Below are positions 15,789-25,278 of a DNA stretch of 64,000 nucleotides, piece by piece. The notes under the pieces are model-generated. The model did not search any database. It was not told the DNA's origin and worked only from the letters and a program-made list of their open reading frames with translations. Numbering within the stretch: the first letter of the stretch is position 1; each line of letters starts with the position of its first letter. The DNA comes from Aquitalea aquatica (GTDB taxonomy: Bacteria; Pseudomonadota; Gammaproteobacteria; Burkholderiales; Chromobacteriaceae): positions 124,001-188,000 of the forward strand of contig NZ_JACERN010000033.1 of assembly GCF_013911085.1 (NCBI RefSeq). Reading direction: 5' to 3'. The position numbers and the translations under genes were made by a program.

Positions 15789-17768
15789 GTGATTGACCTT
15801 ACGCCCTCCTCCTGGTTGACGCAGCGATTCGGCACGGACAGCCCACGCTGGAGACTGCCGCCGGACTCCAACGCGCTCTATCTTTCCGATGCCGACGACC
15901 GGATGATCGTCGCCATTGCCCTGAGCAATGCCCAGGCCGAAGACGTACGCAGCCTGGCCGGCTCCACCGCTACCGTCGCCATCGAAACCCAGCTGGAAGG
16001 CACGCCGCTGGGCCTGATTCTGATTGGCCGCCGCACCGACCATGACGAGTGGCGCGGTGTGGCCACCTGGTGCAATGACACCGCCGCCGTACGGCGCGAG
16101 ATGGAACGCGGGCTGAATTTCTCCGAGCAGGTCATTTCCGAAGTCAGCTCGCTGATCGTGATCGTGGACGACAACGGCAATATCAAGCGCTTCAACCGCG
16201 AATGCGAACGGCTTTCGGGCAAGACCGAGGCCGAAGTCATGGGCAAGAACGCACTGGAGCTGTTTTTCTCGGCCGAAGAGTCGGAAAAGATCCGCGCCAA
16301 TCTCACCACTTTTTTCCGCAGCATGCAAAGCTGGGAAACCGAACGCCACATTCTGACCAAAGACGGCCCGCGGCTGATCTGGTGGCGCAACCGGCTGGTG
16401 CGCAACGCCACGGTGGACCAGTGGTTTCTGGTGTGTTCCGGCACCGACATCACCGAGCAGCGCCGCGCACAGGCCAGGCTGGAGGAACAGGCCAGCACCG
16501 ACAGCACCACCGGCCTGCCCAATCGCCATGCCATCCAGAACATCATCAATCTCGCGGTTGCCACCAAGCCAGCCAAACCCTTCGACCTGCTGTTTCTGGA
16601 CCTGGACAACTTCAAGAACATCAACGACCACTATGGCCATGCCATGGGCGACCTGCTGATCGCCCGTGTCGGCCAGGCGCTACGCGAACAAATCGGCCCC
16701 GGCGATGCCCTGGCACGCTTTGGCGGCGACGAATTCTTGCTGCTGCTCTACGACGCCACCCCGGAAAAAACCGCCAGCGTGTGCCGCCAGATCCGCCAGT
16801 TGATGGAAACACCGTTCACCTTGCAGCACATTCAGGTGTATTCCGGCTGCTCTATCGGCGTGGCCAGTTTTCCAGCCGACGGCGAAAGCCTGAGCGAGCT
16901 GGTGCGCAATGCCGACACCGCCATGTATGCCGCCAAGGCAGCAAACAAGGGGGGTGTGATGTATTTTTCCCGCGAAATGAACAACCACCTGCAGGAAAGC
17001 ATGTGGCTGGATGGCGGCTTGCGCCAGGCCTTGCAGGAGGGCCAGTTCAGCCTGCACTACCAGCCGCAGGTGTGCCTGCGCAGCATGCAGGCAGCTTCGG
17101 TAGAGGCACTGATTCGCTGGCAATCGACCGAGCGTGGCATGGTGCCACCGCTGAGCTTCATCCGTTACGCCGAGGATTCCGGCCTGATCAAGCAGATTGG
17201 CCGCTGGGTCATCCGCGAAGCCATGGCCCAGGCCAGACGCTGGAGCACGCTACCGCAGCCACTGCGCATTTCGGTCAATCTGTCGGCCCGCCAGTTGGGC
17301 GACCCCGAGCTACTGTCCGACTTCATGGCCGCCATGCAGCAGCATGGCTTCACCCAGTCGCCGCTGGATATCGAGCTGACCGAATCCTGCATCGCCTCGG
17401 ACGAGGCGCGCACCATCGAAATCATGAGCGCAATGCGCGCACTGGGTGTCAATATCCACCTGGACGATTTCGGCACCGGTTACTCCTCGCTGTCACAGCT
17501 CACCCGTTTGCCACTGCAAGTCATCAAGATGGATCAAAGCTTTATCCGCGCTATCCCGGCGGATGCCCGGTCCATGGCGCTGCTGCGCTCGATGGTGGCC
17601 GTGGCGCAGCAGCTTGATTTCCAGATCGTGGCAGAGGGTGTGGAAACCGACAGCCAGCTGGACTTCATCCGTGAAATCGGGGTCGATCTGGCACAGGGCT
17701 ATCACTTTGCCCGCCCCATGCCCGCCGACCAGCTGGAACAATGGCTGCGCCAGCATGGCAAACCCTGA
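15789..17768 (+). CDS. rpfR: RpfR/PdeR: BDSF-responsive PAS-GGDEF-EAL phosphodiesterase
   Basis: 659 residues, the same length and layout as E. coli PdeR (YciR/Gmr) and Burkholderia RpfR. The N-terminal ~100 residues (SPRWRLPPDSN, RSLAGSTA) correspond to the RpfF-interaction domain. The PAS domain spans ~108-228 and in RpfR binds the fatty-acid signal BDSF. GGDEF has RFGGDEF at 310-316, and the inhibitory RxxD site is replaced by GPGD. EAL has EALIRW at 439-444 and LDDFGTGYSS at 558-567, so the phosphodiesterase residues look intact. Known RpfR lowers c-di-GMP when BDSF binds. The convergent rpfF-like gene 36 bases downstream makes RpfR the better name than PdeR. The start is GTG with a weak ribosome site. 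Confidence 0.85.
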   Translation: MIDLTPSSWLTQRFGTDSPRWRLPPDSNALYLSDADDRMIVAIALSNAQAEDVRSLAGSTATVAIETQLEGTPLGLILIGRRTDHDEWRGVATWCNDTAAVRREMERGLNFSEQVISEVSSLIVIVDDNGNIKRFNRECERLSGKTEAEVMGKNALELFFSAEESEKIRANLTTFFRSMQSWETERHILTKDGPRLIWWRNRLVRNATVDQWFLVCSGTDITEQRRAQARLEEQASTDSTTGLPNRHAIQNIINLAVATKPAKPFDLLFLDLDNFKNINDHYGHAMGDLLIARVGQALREQIGPGDALARFGGDEFLLLLYDATPEKTASVCRQIRQLMETPFTLQHIQVYSGCSIGVASFPADGESLSELVRNADTAMYAAKAANKGGVMYFSREMNNHLQESMWLDGGLRQALQEGQFSLHYQPQVCLRSMQAASVEALIRWQSTERGMVPPLSFIRYAEDSGLIKQIGRWVIREAMAQARRWSTLPQPLRISVNLSARQLGDPELLSDFMAAMQQHGFTQSPLDIELTESCIASDEARTIEIMSAMRALGVNIHLDDFGTGYSSLSQLTRLPLQVIKMDQSFIRAIPADARSMALLRSMVAVAQQLDFQIVAEGVETDSQLDFIREIGVDLAQGYHFARPMPADQLEQWLRQHGKP

Positions 17769-17804
17769 ACGGGCCTGCCATGCCACTCAATCAGCTGCCA
17801 GGAT

Positions 17805-18656
17805 TCAAGCGCGTGTGCGCTTGTTCTGCAGCTGAACCAGCCTTTCCATATAGGCAATATCCTTTTCTTCCACGGACAGCGCGGTGTCCACCCAGTCCTG
17901 GGTAATATCCATCAGCTCTTCGCGGTGGATAGGGAATACCCGGTGGCGGGCACGCAGCATGGCACGGATGCCGTTCATTCTGGGCTGCAGGGTGTCGATG
18001 AAGGTTCTGGCTGCCATCACTCCCTCGCCCGGCTCGAACAGCTGATCGGCCAGCCCCACCTCATGATGCCAGGGCGCCCGCGGTGCCTCGCCCGAGGAAA
18101 TCAGCTGCTCGGCCACCCGCTGCCCCGCCTTGCGTCCGACAAATGAATAAGCCCCCATGCCGGGGAAAAGATTAAACGAGATCTCGGGGAATCCCATTTT
18201 TGCATCACGTTGTGCCAGCAGGTAATGATGGGCCAGCGCCGCCTCGAAGCCTCCTCCCAGCGCACTCCCCTCCACCAGTGCCAGCGTGATGACATTGCGG
18301 CCAAAGCCACCATCCAGATGGCACAGAATATCAATGCACCGGGTGGCGTAGCTGGACAGTACATCGCGCTGACGCTGGCGTATCGCCTGGGAAAACAGGC
18401 TCAGATCGCCACCGGTGTTATACATATGCGGCACGGTGGAACCCGAGATGAAGAAATCAATCGGCAGCTTGCTGTCGCATACGGCACGAAACACCGCCTC
18501 GACATCATCCAGCAAGGCCGGGTTGAAGCTGGGGCGCGGATGGGTATGCATCATCAGCCAGACGATGCGGCGGCCGCTTTCGTAGTAGGCGGTCAGTTGC
18601 GATGTGTGACCTGCTTCGGTAAAAATCTGGCAATCTTTGTGGAATGCGTCAGTCAT
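17805..18656 (-). CDS. rpfF: RpfF: DSF/BDSF fatty-acid signal synthase
   Basis: A 283-residue crotonase-fold enzyme that dehydrates 3-hydroxydodecanoyl-ACP and releases cis-2-dodecenoic acid (BDSF) or related DSF signals. Motifs specific to RpfF rather than ordinary enoyl-CoA hydratases are present: NTGGDLSLF, ALVEGSALGGGFEAAL and MGFPEISFNLFPGMGAYSF. The two catalytic glutamates are E138 and E158, equivalent to E141 and E161 of Xanthomonas RpfF. The C-terminus (DITQDWVDTAL) also follows the family. The start has GAGGAG six bases upstream. It converges with rpfR with no obvious terminator between the two genes. Confidence 0.88.
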   Translation of the reverse strand: MTDAFHKDCQIFTEAGHTSQLTAYYESGRRIVWLMMHTHPRPSFNPALLDDVEAVFRAVCDSKLPIDFFISGSTVPHMYNTGGDLSLFSQAIRQRQRDVLSSYATRCIDILCHLDGGFGRNVITLALVEGSALGGGFEAALAHHYLLAQRDAKMGFPEISFNLFPGMGAYSFVGRKAGQRVAEQLISSGEAPRAPWHHEVGLADQLFEPGEGVMAARTFIDTLQPRMNGIRAMLRARHRVFPIHREELMDITQDWVDTALSVEEKDIAYMERLVQLQNKRTRA

Positions 18657-18677
18657 GTCGGCTCCTCATGAGCGTGG

Positions 18678-18707
18678 TGGAAAATCGATGGAACGTTCGA
18701 TTTTCCA
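18678..18707 (-). promoter_or_regulatory. 11-bp inverted repeat upstream of rpfF
   Basis: TGGAAAATCGA and TCGATTTTCCA are perfect inverted arms around an 8-base spacer, 21 bases before the rpfF start. It could be an operator or a leader hairpin. The 200 bases beyond it, towards mdcR, are A/T-rich and must hold the divergent promoters. Confidence 0.4.
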
Positions 18708-18934
18708 GCTTTGCCGCCAGCATAAACAGTGACCTCGGTTCATTCCATATGTTTTGAATAATTTCTGCCTTTTCATTTTATTTAAACAAATCAACAGGAA
18801 ATGGTGTTTTTTGCCTATTCCTACGCATTTCTATTCATCATGATATTTATGCTGGTTTTTACAAAAAACAGCACACCTGCCTGCCCGGCCAGCACTGCAT
18901 CGGGCAGTGCTACCCCACCTGGCAAGGCCACGCG

Positions 18935-19882
18935 ATGATCAGTGAAGAAATTACCCTGCGCAAACTACAGATCCTGACTGCCTTCGTCGCCAGCGGCAGC
19001 CTGGCACGCACTGCCGAACGCATGCAGATGAGCACCGTCAGCGTGCACCGCGCCCTGCATTCGCTGGAAGACGCCATGCGCTGCGTCCTGTTTCGTCACG
19101 AAGGCCGCCGACTGATTGCCTTGCCCGCCGCCCTGGCGCTGGCCGAAGCCGCCGAGGATGCCGGGCGAACACTGGAAAGCGGCATCCGCAAAGCCCGTGA
19201 AAAAGCCGGCTTTGGCGCAGCTCAACTGAAAATTGGTGCCATGTACTCGCTGACGGTGGAGCTGATTCCACGCCTGGTGATGGGGGTAAAGCTGCGCCGG
19301 CCAGAACTGGCCATCGAACTGCAACTGGGCTCCAACACCCAGTTGCTGGAGAAACTGCAAACCCAGCAGGTGGACGCCCTGCTGATGTCGCTGCCGGCCG
19401 ATGGCTGCCCACCCGGCTTGCTGGCAGTACCACTATTCGAAGACGAGTTGTTTCTTGCCTCCTCGCCAGCCGGTCCGTCACCGGCTGCTGCCACGGCAGA
19501 TCTGGCCGACTACCGCCATCATAAATTCGTCGCACTCAACGACGGCTTTGCCACCAGCCGGGACTTCCAGCGCCTGTTCGAGCAAGCCGGTTACCAGCCG
19601 GATGTAGTGATGCGGGTAGACGACATTTTTTCGCTGATGAACCTGGTAGCTGCCGGGGTAGGCCTCAGTCTGCTGCCCGGCCGGGTCAGCTCATTGTTTG
19701 CCGGGCGCATCCGCTTCACCCCACTGGCTCCGCAGTGGCACAGTACCCAGCATATCGGCCTGTTGCTGCAGGAATGCCGCGAGCGCGACCCCAATCTGCT
19801 GGCCTTGCTGGCCGAAGCCCGCATGCTGGGACAGCAGCCATCCGCCACGGGCCTTGCCACCAAACCATTAGCCTCAGGCTAA
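18935..19882 (+). CDS. mdcR: LysR-type regulator of malonate utilisation
   Basis: 315 residues: an N-terminal winged helix-turn-helix (TLRKLQILTAFVASGSLARTAERMQ region, residues 8-65) and a two-lobed substrate-binding domain. LysR proteins of this subclass are the malonate-responsive activators MdcR. The gene lies directly upstream of and in the same direction as mdcA, with an 81-base gap. Placement beside the operon, not a diagnostic motif, supports the MdcR name. Confidence 0.8.
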   Translation: MISEEITLRKLQILTAFVASGSLARTAERMQMSTVSVHRALHSLEDAMRCVLFRHEGRRLIALPAALALAEAAEDAGRTLESGIRKAREKAGFGAAQLKIGAMYSLTVELIPRLVMGVKLRRPELAIELQLGSNTQLLEKLQTQQVDALLMSLPADGCPPGLLAVPLFEDELFLASSPAGPSPAAATADLADYRHHKFVALNDGFATSRDFQRLFEQAGYQPDVVMRVDDIFSLMNLVAAGVGLSLLPGRVSSLFAGRIRFTPLAPQWHSTQHIGLLLQECRERDPNLLALLAEARMLGQQPSATGLATKPLASG

Positions 19883-19963
19883 CAATTCGCCGGCCAGCTT
19901 GATTGATGGCCAGCGTGCCAGCGCCTACCTTGCGGACATTGTCATCTGCGATATGGAGCCCCC

Positions 19964-21625
19964 ATGCTGGCAGCCTCATCCCCCACCCCGGTCTGGCATC
20001 GCCGCCGTAGTGAAAAGCGCCGCCGGATCGAGCTGGCCGGCCACCTGGCCAGCGGCCGCATCCTGTCCACCAGCCAGCTGACCGCCGCACTGGAAATCCT
20101 GATCGCCCCCGGCGACCGGGTAGTACTGGAAGGCAACAATCAAAAACAGGCCGATTTCCTGTCACGCTGTCTGGCACGGGCAGACCCGACCCGCCTGCAT
20201 GATCTGCACATGATCATTCCCAGCGTGGGCCGGCCCGAGCATCTGGACATTTTCGAAAGCGGCATTGCCCGCAAGCTGGACTTTTCCTTTTCCGGCCCGC
20301 AAAGCCTGCGTATCGGCCAGCTGCTACAGGATGGCTGTCTGGAAATCGGTGCCATCCATACTTATGTCGAGCTGTATGCCCGGCTGTTTGTCGACCTCAC
20401 CCCCAATGTCGCACTGGTCGCTGCTTATCAGGCCGACCGCCACGGTAATCTCTACACCGGCCCCAGCACCGAGGACACCCCGGCACTGGTGGAAGCCACC
20501 GCTTTTCGCGACGGCATTGTCATCGCCCAGGTGAATGAAATTGTCGAAGACCCGTCCGCACTCACCCGCGTGGACATTCCGGCCGACTGGGTGGATTTCG
20601 TAGTACTGGCCGACCGCCCCTTCTTTATCGAGCCGCTGTTCACCCGCGACCCGCGCCTGATCAAGCCGGTACACGTGCTGATGGCGATGATGGCCATTCG
20701 CGGCATCTACGAGCGGCATCAGGTGCAATCGCTCAACCACGGCCTGGGCTTCAATACCGCCGCCATCGAACTGCTGCTGCCCACCTATGGCGAGCAACTG
20801 GGGCTGAAAGGCAAGATCTGCCGCCACTGGACGCTGAACCCGCATCCGACGCTGATCCCGGCCATCGAAAGCGGCTGGGTGGACAGCGTGCACTGTTTTG
20901 GCGGCGAACTGGGCATGGAAGCTTATGTGGCGGCCCGCCCCGATGTGTTCTTCACCGGCCGCGATGGCTCGCTGCGCTCCAACCGCGCCTTCTGCCAGAT
21001 GGCCGGGCAGTACGCGGTGGACATGTTCATCGGCTCCACCCTGCAAATGGATGGCGACGGCCACTCCTCCACCGTCACCCATGGCCGGCTATCCGGCTTT
21101 GGCGGCGCACCCAATATGGGCCACGACCCGCATGGCCGGCGCCATGCCAGCCCGGCCTGGCTGGATCTGATCCAGACCGACAGCCTGCTGGCCCGTGGCC
21201 GCAAGCTGGTGGTGCAAATGGTGGAAACCTTCCAGGGCAATGGCCAGCCCACCATCGTGGAAAGCCTGGACGCAGTAGAGGTGGCCCGCAACAGCGGCAT
21301 GCCGCTGGCCCCGGTGATGATTTACGGCGACGACGTCAGCCATGTACTGACCGAAGAGGGCATCGCCTATCTGTACAAGGCCGAATCACTAGAACAGCGC
21401 CGGCAGATGATTGCCTCCGTGGCCGGCATCACCCCCATCGGCCTGCGCCACGACCCGGCCAACACCGCCGCACTGCGCCAGGCTGGACTGGTCGCCCTGC
21501 CGGAAGACCTGGGCATCCGCCGCAGCGAAGCCAGCCGCTCGCTGCTGGCCGCCAAGAGCATGGCCGAACTGGTGAGCTGGTCGGACGGGCTGTACCAGCC
21601 GCCGGCCCGCTTCCGGAGCTGGTAA
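19964..21625 (+). CDS. mdcA: Malonate decarboxylase alpha subunit (acetyl-S-ACP:malonate ACP transferase)
   Basis: 553 residues, the usual size for MdcA, a CoA-transferase-like subunit that swaps acetyl for malonyl on the acyl carrier protein. Recognisable segments include the APGDRVVLEGNNQKQADFL opening, HGLGFNTAAIELLLPTYGEQLG, the conserved FTGRDGSLRSNRAFCQMAGQ and GHSSTVTHGRLSGFGGAPNMG near residues 365-390. First structural gene of mdcABCDEGH; its TAA shares its last base with the ATG of mdcB. Confidence 0.95.
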   Translation: MLAASSPTPVWHRRRSEKRRRIELAGHLASGRILSTSQLTAALEILIAPGDRVVLEGNNQKQADFLSRCLARADPTRLHDLHMIIPSVGRPEHLDIFESGIARKLDFSFSGPQSLRIGQLLQDGCLEIGAIHTYVELYARLFVDLTPNVALVAAYQADRHGNLYTGPSTEDTPALVEATAFRDGIVIAQVNEIVEDPSALTRVDIPADWVDFVVLADRPFFIEPLFTRDPRLIKPVHVLMAMMAIRGIYERHQVQSLNHGLGFNTAAIELLLPTYGEQLGLKGKICRHWTLNPHPTLIPAIESGWVDSVHCFGGELGMEAYVAARPDVFFTGRDGSLRSNRAFCQMAGQYAVDMFIGSTLQMDGDGHSSTVTHGRLSGFGGAPNMGHDPHGRRHASPAWLDLIQTDSLLARGRKLVVQMVETFQGNGQPTIVESLDAVEVARNSGMPLAPVMIYGDDVSHVLTEEGIAYLYKAESLEQRRQMIASVAGITPIGLRHDPANTAALRQAGLVALPEDLGIRRSEASRSLLAAKSMAELVSWSDGLYQPPARFRSW

Positions 21626-22482
21626 TGCGCCGCGCTTTTGCCCCCGACCAGGCCGGACAACTGGCCAAGCAACTGGCGGCGCTGGCCTGTCAGTCGCTGC
21701 TGGACGAAGCCCGCCTGGCTCCCAAGCCCGGGCTGGTGGACAGCCGTGGCAGCGGCGCCCACAGCGACCTGACACTGGCACTGCTGTGCCGCTCGGCCCA
21801 CGCCTTGTACCCAACCTTCTTCGCCATGGCCAATGCCGCCTGGCAGCAACAGCCATCGCCAGCACTGCGCGAACAGCTGGGCAGCCTGGGCCGGGCCGGC
21901 GAGCAGGCCATGCTGCAGGCCAGTGACGGCGTCAACACCCATCGCGGCGCGATCTGGGCCATCGGCTTGCTGGTAGCCGCTGCCGCCATGGATGCCAGCC
22001 AGCTGCAGGCCGTGGCGGTCTGCCAGCGTGCCGCTACGCTGGCAAAACTACCCGACCGCCTGCTGCCGGCACAGCCACGCAAGGGCGAACTGGCCTGCCA
22101 GCGCTACGGCGTGAGTGGTGCCCGTGGCGAAGCGCAGCAGGGCTTTCCGCACATCACCAAGCTGGCCTTGCCCGCCTTGCAGGCCAGCCGCACACGCGGC
22201 GACGGCGAAGTGAATGCCCGGCTTAATGCCCTGCTGGCCATCATGAGCCGGCTGGACGACACCTGCCTGCTGTCGCGCGGCGGCATGCCGGGACTGACGC
22301 TGGTACAGGCTGGGGCGCAAAGCGTACTGGCTGTCGGCGGTGTCGCCACCCTGCCCGGGCGCCGCCGGCTCTATCAACTGGAAAAAGACATGCTGGCGCA
22401 ACGCCTGTCACCCGGTGGCGCCGCCGACCTGCTGGCCGCCACCCTGCTGCTGGACCGGCTACCGGCCATGGCAGGCAACTGA
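21625..22482 (+). CDS. mdcB: Triphosphoribosyl-dephospho-CoA synthase
   Basis: 285 residues of the CitG/MdcB family, which joins ATP and dephospho-CoA to make the precursor of the ACP prosthetic group. Signature stretches are EARLAPKPGLVDSRGSGAHSD near residue 30 and DGVNTHRGAIWAIGLL near 100. The ATG overlaps the mdcA stop by one base. Confidence 0.93.
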   Translation: MRRAFAPDQAGQLAKQLAALACQSLLDEARLAPKPGLVDSRGSGAHSDLTLALLCRSAHALYPTFFAMANAAWQQQPSPALREQLGSLGRAGEQAMLQASDGVNTHRGAIWAIGLLVAAAAMDASQLQAVAVCQRAATLAKLPDRLLPAQPRKGELACQRYGVSGARGEAQQGFPHITKLALPALQASRTRGDGEVNARLNALLAIMSRLDDTCLLSRGGMPGLTLVQAGAQSVLAVGGVATLPGRRRLYQLEKDMLAQRLSPGGAADLLAATLLLDRLPAMAGN

Positions 22483-22507
22483 CCCGGCCAACCAACAAGG
22501 AGAAATC

Positions 22508-22804
22508 ATGGAAAAACTACATCTGCACTATCCGGCCGGAGCCCCGGCCGCACAAGCCGTGCTGGTGGGGGTAGTAGCCTCGGGCGACCTGGAAGTGCTG
22601 ATCGCACCGGCCGCCGCCGGCAGCTGCCACATCGTGATACACAGCGCCGCTGATGGCAGCGCCGCCCGCTGGCGCGCCCAGCTCGACCGCCTGTTTGCCG
22701 ATGGCCAGGCCGCCGCCATGCAGATGGAAATCAATGATTTCGGCGCCACCCCGGGCGTGGTCAGCCTGCGGCTGGCCCAGGCACTGGAGGAGCTGTCCGC
22801 ATGA
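22508..22804 (+). CDS. mdcC: Malonate decarboxylase acyl carrier protein (delta subunit)
   Basis: 98 residues. S25 in VVASGDLEV is at the exact position known to carry the 2'-(5''-triphosphoribosyl)-3'-dephospho-CoA group in Klebsiella MdcC. The frame is open further left, but the ATG at 22508 follows an AAGGAG ribosome site and gives the family length. Ends by overlapping mdcD by four bases. Confidence 0.94.
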   Translation: MEKLHLHYPAGAPAAQAVLVGVVASGDLEVLIAPAAAGSCHIVIHSAADGSAARWRAQLDRLFADGQAAAMQMEINDFGATPGVVSLRLAQALEELSA

Positions 22805-23664
22805 GCCATCAACAAGACATCGCCCGGCTGCTGCAGGGCCGCAGCTTTATCGAGCTGAGCGCGCGCGAACGCGCCCACAGCCTGCTAGATGCCGGCAGCT
22901 GCCGTGAGCTGGCCGGGCCGTTCGAACGACTGTACTCACCCTGGCTCAGTGCGCAGGGCATCGTGACCCAGGCCGATGACGGCGTGGTCATCTGCAAGGG
23001 CTTGCTGGATGGCCAGCCGGCGGTGATTGCCGCCATCGAAGGCAGTTTTCAGGGCGGCAGCCTGGGTGAAGTGGGCGGGGCCAAGCTGGCCTCTGCACTG
23101 GAGCTGGCGGCAGCAGACAATCGCCAGGGCATTCCCACCCGCGGCGTCATCCTGTTTGAAACCGGTGGTGTGCGCCTGCAGGAGGCCAACCTGGGCCTGG
23201 CCGCCATTGCCGAAATCCACGCTGCCATTGCCGACCTTACCCGCTATCAGCCGGTCATCGGCATCATCGCCGGCACCGTGGGTTGTTTTGGCGGCATGTC
23301 GATTGCCGCCGGCCTGTGCAGCTATCTCATCGTCACTCGCGAAGCCAGGCTGGGGCTGAACGGCCCGCAAGTGATCGAGCAGGAAGCCGGCGTGGCGGAA
23401 TATGACTCGCGCAACCGGCCCTTCATCTGGAGCCTCACTGGCGGCGAACAGCGCCAGGCCTGCGCTCTGGCCGATGCCTTACTGGAAGACGACAGCACAC
23501 TCATTCGCCAGCAACTGCTGCAGTTCATGGCCCGTGGCCTGCCCGAGCAGCCGCGCCACCGCCGCAGCCGGCACTATCTGGAGCGGCTGCTGGCCATGGA
23601 TAGCGCCGCCCAGGCTGATGCCGACTCCGCCCGCCAACTGTTCCACTCAGGAGAAAAACCATGA
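22801..23664 (+). CDS. mdcD: Malonate decarboxylase beta subunit
   Basis: 287 residues, carboxyltransferase fold, working with MdcE to decarboxylate malonyl-S-ACP to acetyl-S-ACP. The SFQGGSLGEVGGAKLASALELA stretch (split here for length) and the GIIAGTVGCFGGMSIAAGLC oxyanion-loop region are diagnostic of MdcD. Overlaps mdcC and mdcE by four bases each. Confidence 0.94.
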   Translation: MSHQQDIARLLQGRSFIELSARERAHSLLDAGSCRELAGPFERLYSPWLSAQGIVTQADDGVVICKGLLDGQPAVIAAIEGSFQGGSLGEVGGAKLASALELAAADNRQGIPTRGVILFETGGVRLQEANLGLAAIAEIHAAIADLTRYQPVIGIIAGTVGCFGGMSIAAGLCSYLIVTREARLGLNGPQVIEQEAGVAEYDSRNRPFIWSLTGGEQRQACALADALLEDDSTLIRQQLLQFMARGLPEQPRHRRSRHYLERLLAMDSAAQADADSARQLFHSGEKP

Positions 23665-24488
23665 GCCAGCCCACCATCAGCCAGCGCGGCCGCGACTGGT
23701 TTCACGCCCTGTGCGGCAGTACTCCCCTGCAGAAAGGCTTGCCGCCATCCCTGCTGGTGGCAGATGGCGAGCTGGCCGGGCAGCCGGCACGTTATGTGGC
23801 CGTGGTGGCCGACCCGCATAATCCCTTTGTCCGCGCCCGCCACGGCGAGGTGGGCCTGCTGGAGGGCTGGGCACTGGCCGCCGCCATCGACGCTGCAGTG
23901 CACGCCGATCAGCAAGAGACAGACAAGCGCGCCATCGTCGCCATCATCGACGTCCCCAGTCAGGCCTATGGCCGCCGTGAAGAGGCCTACGGCATCCACC
24001 AGGCGCTGGCCGCCGCCGCCGCGGCCTATGCCAGCGCCCGGCTAGCTGGCCATCCGGTAATCGGGCTGATTGTCGGCAAGGCCATGTCCGGCGCCTTCCT
24101 GGCCCACGGCTACCAGGCCAACCGCCTGCTGGCACTGGACGATGCCGGGGTGATGGTGCACGCCATGGGCAAGCAGGCCGCCGCCCGCATCACCCTGCGT
24201 TCGGTGGACGAATTGGAAACCCTGGCCGCCAGTATCGCGCCCATGGCCTATGACATCGCCAGCTATGCCAGCCTGGGCCTGTTGTGGCAATTGCTCAAAG
24301 TGAACCAGCCAGACCAGCCCACGCCGGCTGATGTGCAACGGGTGCGCAGCGCACTGGCAGATGCGCTTCACGACATCCAGGCCGATCCGCAACGCGGCCT
24401 ACAGCAGCGGCTGCACGGCGAGCATCGCCAGGCCACGCGCAAGGTCCGTGAGCTGCTGCAAGGGCAATGGGCGGAGAACGCAGGCTAA
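23661..24488 (+). CDS. mdcE: Malonate decarboxylase gamma subunit
   Basis: 275 residues, second carboxyltransferase-type subunit. Recognisable features are the VDVPSQAYGRREEAYGIHQ-like loop, the VIGLIVGKAMSGAFLAHGYQ glycine-rich segment and a conserved VMVHAMGKQAAARIT. Starts within the end of mdcD. A 124-base gap to mdcG follows, longer than the other junctions, with no terminator seen. Confidence 0.93.
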   Translation: MSQPTISQRGRDWFHALCGSTPLQKGLPPSLLVADGELAGQPARYVAVVADPHNPFVRARHGEVGLLEGWALAAAIDAAVHADQQETDKRAIVAIIDVPSQAYGRREEAYGIHQALAAAAAAYASARLAGHPVIGLIVGKAMSGAFLAHGYQANRLLALDDAGVMVHAMGKQAAARITLRSVDELETLAASIAPMAYDIASYASLGLLWQLLKVNQPDQPTPADVQRVRSALADALHDIQADPQRGLQQRLHGEHRQATRKVRELLQGQWAENAG

Positions 24489-24612
24489 AGCCAGCACGCA
24501 TCCCGGCACATGGCCATGGCCATGGCCAGCGTCGCCGGATGCCTACCACATGGTTGACCGCAGCTGACGCAGCAAAGCCTTGTCGCCTGCCGTTTCTTGT
24601 CAGGAGTTTCCG

Positions 24613-25278
24613 ATGCTCAAGCCTTACCTGCCGCATGATCTGCTCTGGCTTGCCCCCCGCTCGGCGCTGGCCACCGACACCGAGCTGCCCGCCTGGCTGC
24701 CGCAGCACTGGCACCCCGGCCTGCCGGTGGTGGTGCGCCGCGCCAGCAGCAGGCCCGGCTGGATCGCGGTCGGGGTGCGTGGCCCGCTACGCTGGCAGCG
24801 CTGTGCCTTGTGGGCGCGCCTCCAGCAGGTAGGTCGGGCGCTGAGCCCGGAGCAAGTGGCCGCACAGCAGGGCTGGCGACAGCACCCACGTCTTGCCGCC
24901 CTGCCGGCATTGCAGGCCCTGCAGCAGTTACATCCGGCATTGCAGGCCAGCGGCCTCGCCTGGGGCATCACTGGCAGTGCCGGTTTCGAACTGGCCACTG
25001 GTCAGCCTGCTCTTGGTCCGGCCAGCGATCTTGACCTGCTGCTGCGCTGCCCGCAGCCACCCGCGCGGGCAGTAGTGCAAGCGTTGGCGGAAACGCTGGC
25101 AGGGCTGCCTTGTCGCGTGGATATCCAGTTGCAAACCCCTACCGGCGGTGTGGCGCTGGACGAATGGCTGCGCGGCGGCAGGGTGCTGCTGAAAACCGCC
25201 AGCGGCCCGCTGCTGCTGGATGAACCGCTAGCCGCGTGGCCGGCCCACAGGCAAAACCATGTGGAGCAATGCCCATGA
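24613..25278 (+). CDS. mdcG: Phosphoribosyl-dephospho-CoA transferase (holo-MdcC synthase)
   Basis: 221 residues of the nucleotidyltransferase-like MdcG family, which attaches the prosthetic group to S25 of MdcC. The metal-binding pair is in GPASDLDLLLR (D139 and D141). The ATG at 24613 is preceded by CAGGAG nine bases upstream; earlier in-frame starts would add non-family residues. Overlaps mdcH by four bases (ATGA). Confidence 0.9.
   Translation: MLKPYLPHDLLWLAPRSALATDTELPAWLPQHWHPGLPVVVRRASSRPGWIAVGVRGPLRWQRCALWARLQQVGRALSPEQVAAQQGWRQHPRLAALPALQALQQLHPALQASGLAWGITGSAGFELATGQPALGPASDLDLLLRCPQPPARAVVQALAETLAGLPCRVDIQLQTPTGGVALDEWLRGGRVLLKTASGPLLLDEPLAAWPAHRQNHVEQCP

Noticed and set aside
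16202-17617. A 471-codon plus-strand frame inside rpfR
   Set aside because: Same-strand out-of-frame shadow of the PAS-GGDEF-EAL gene, rich in Arg and Pro.
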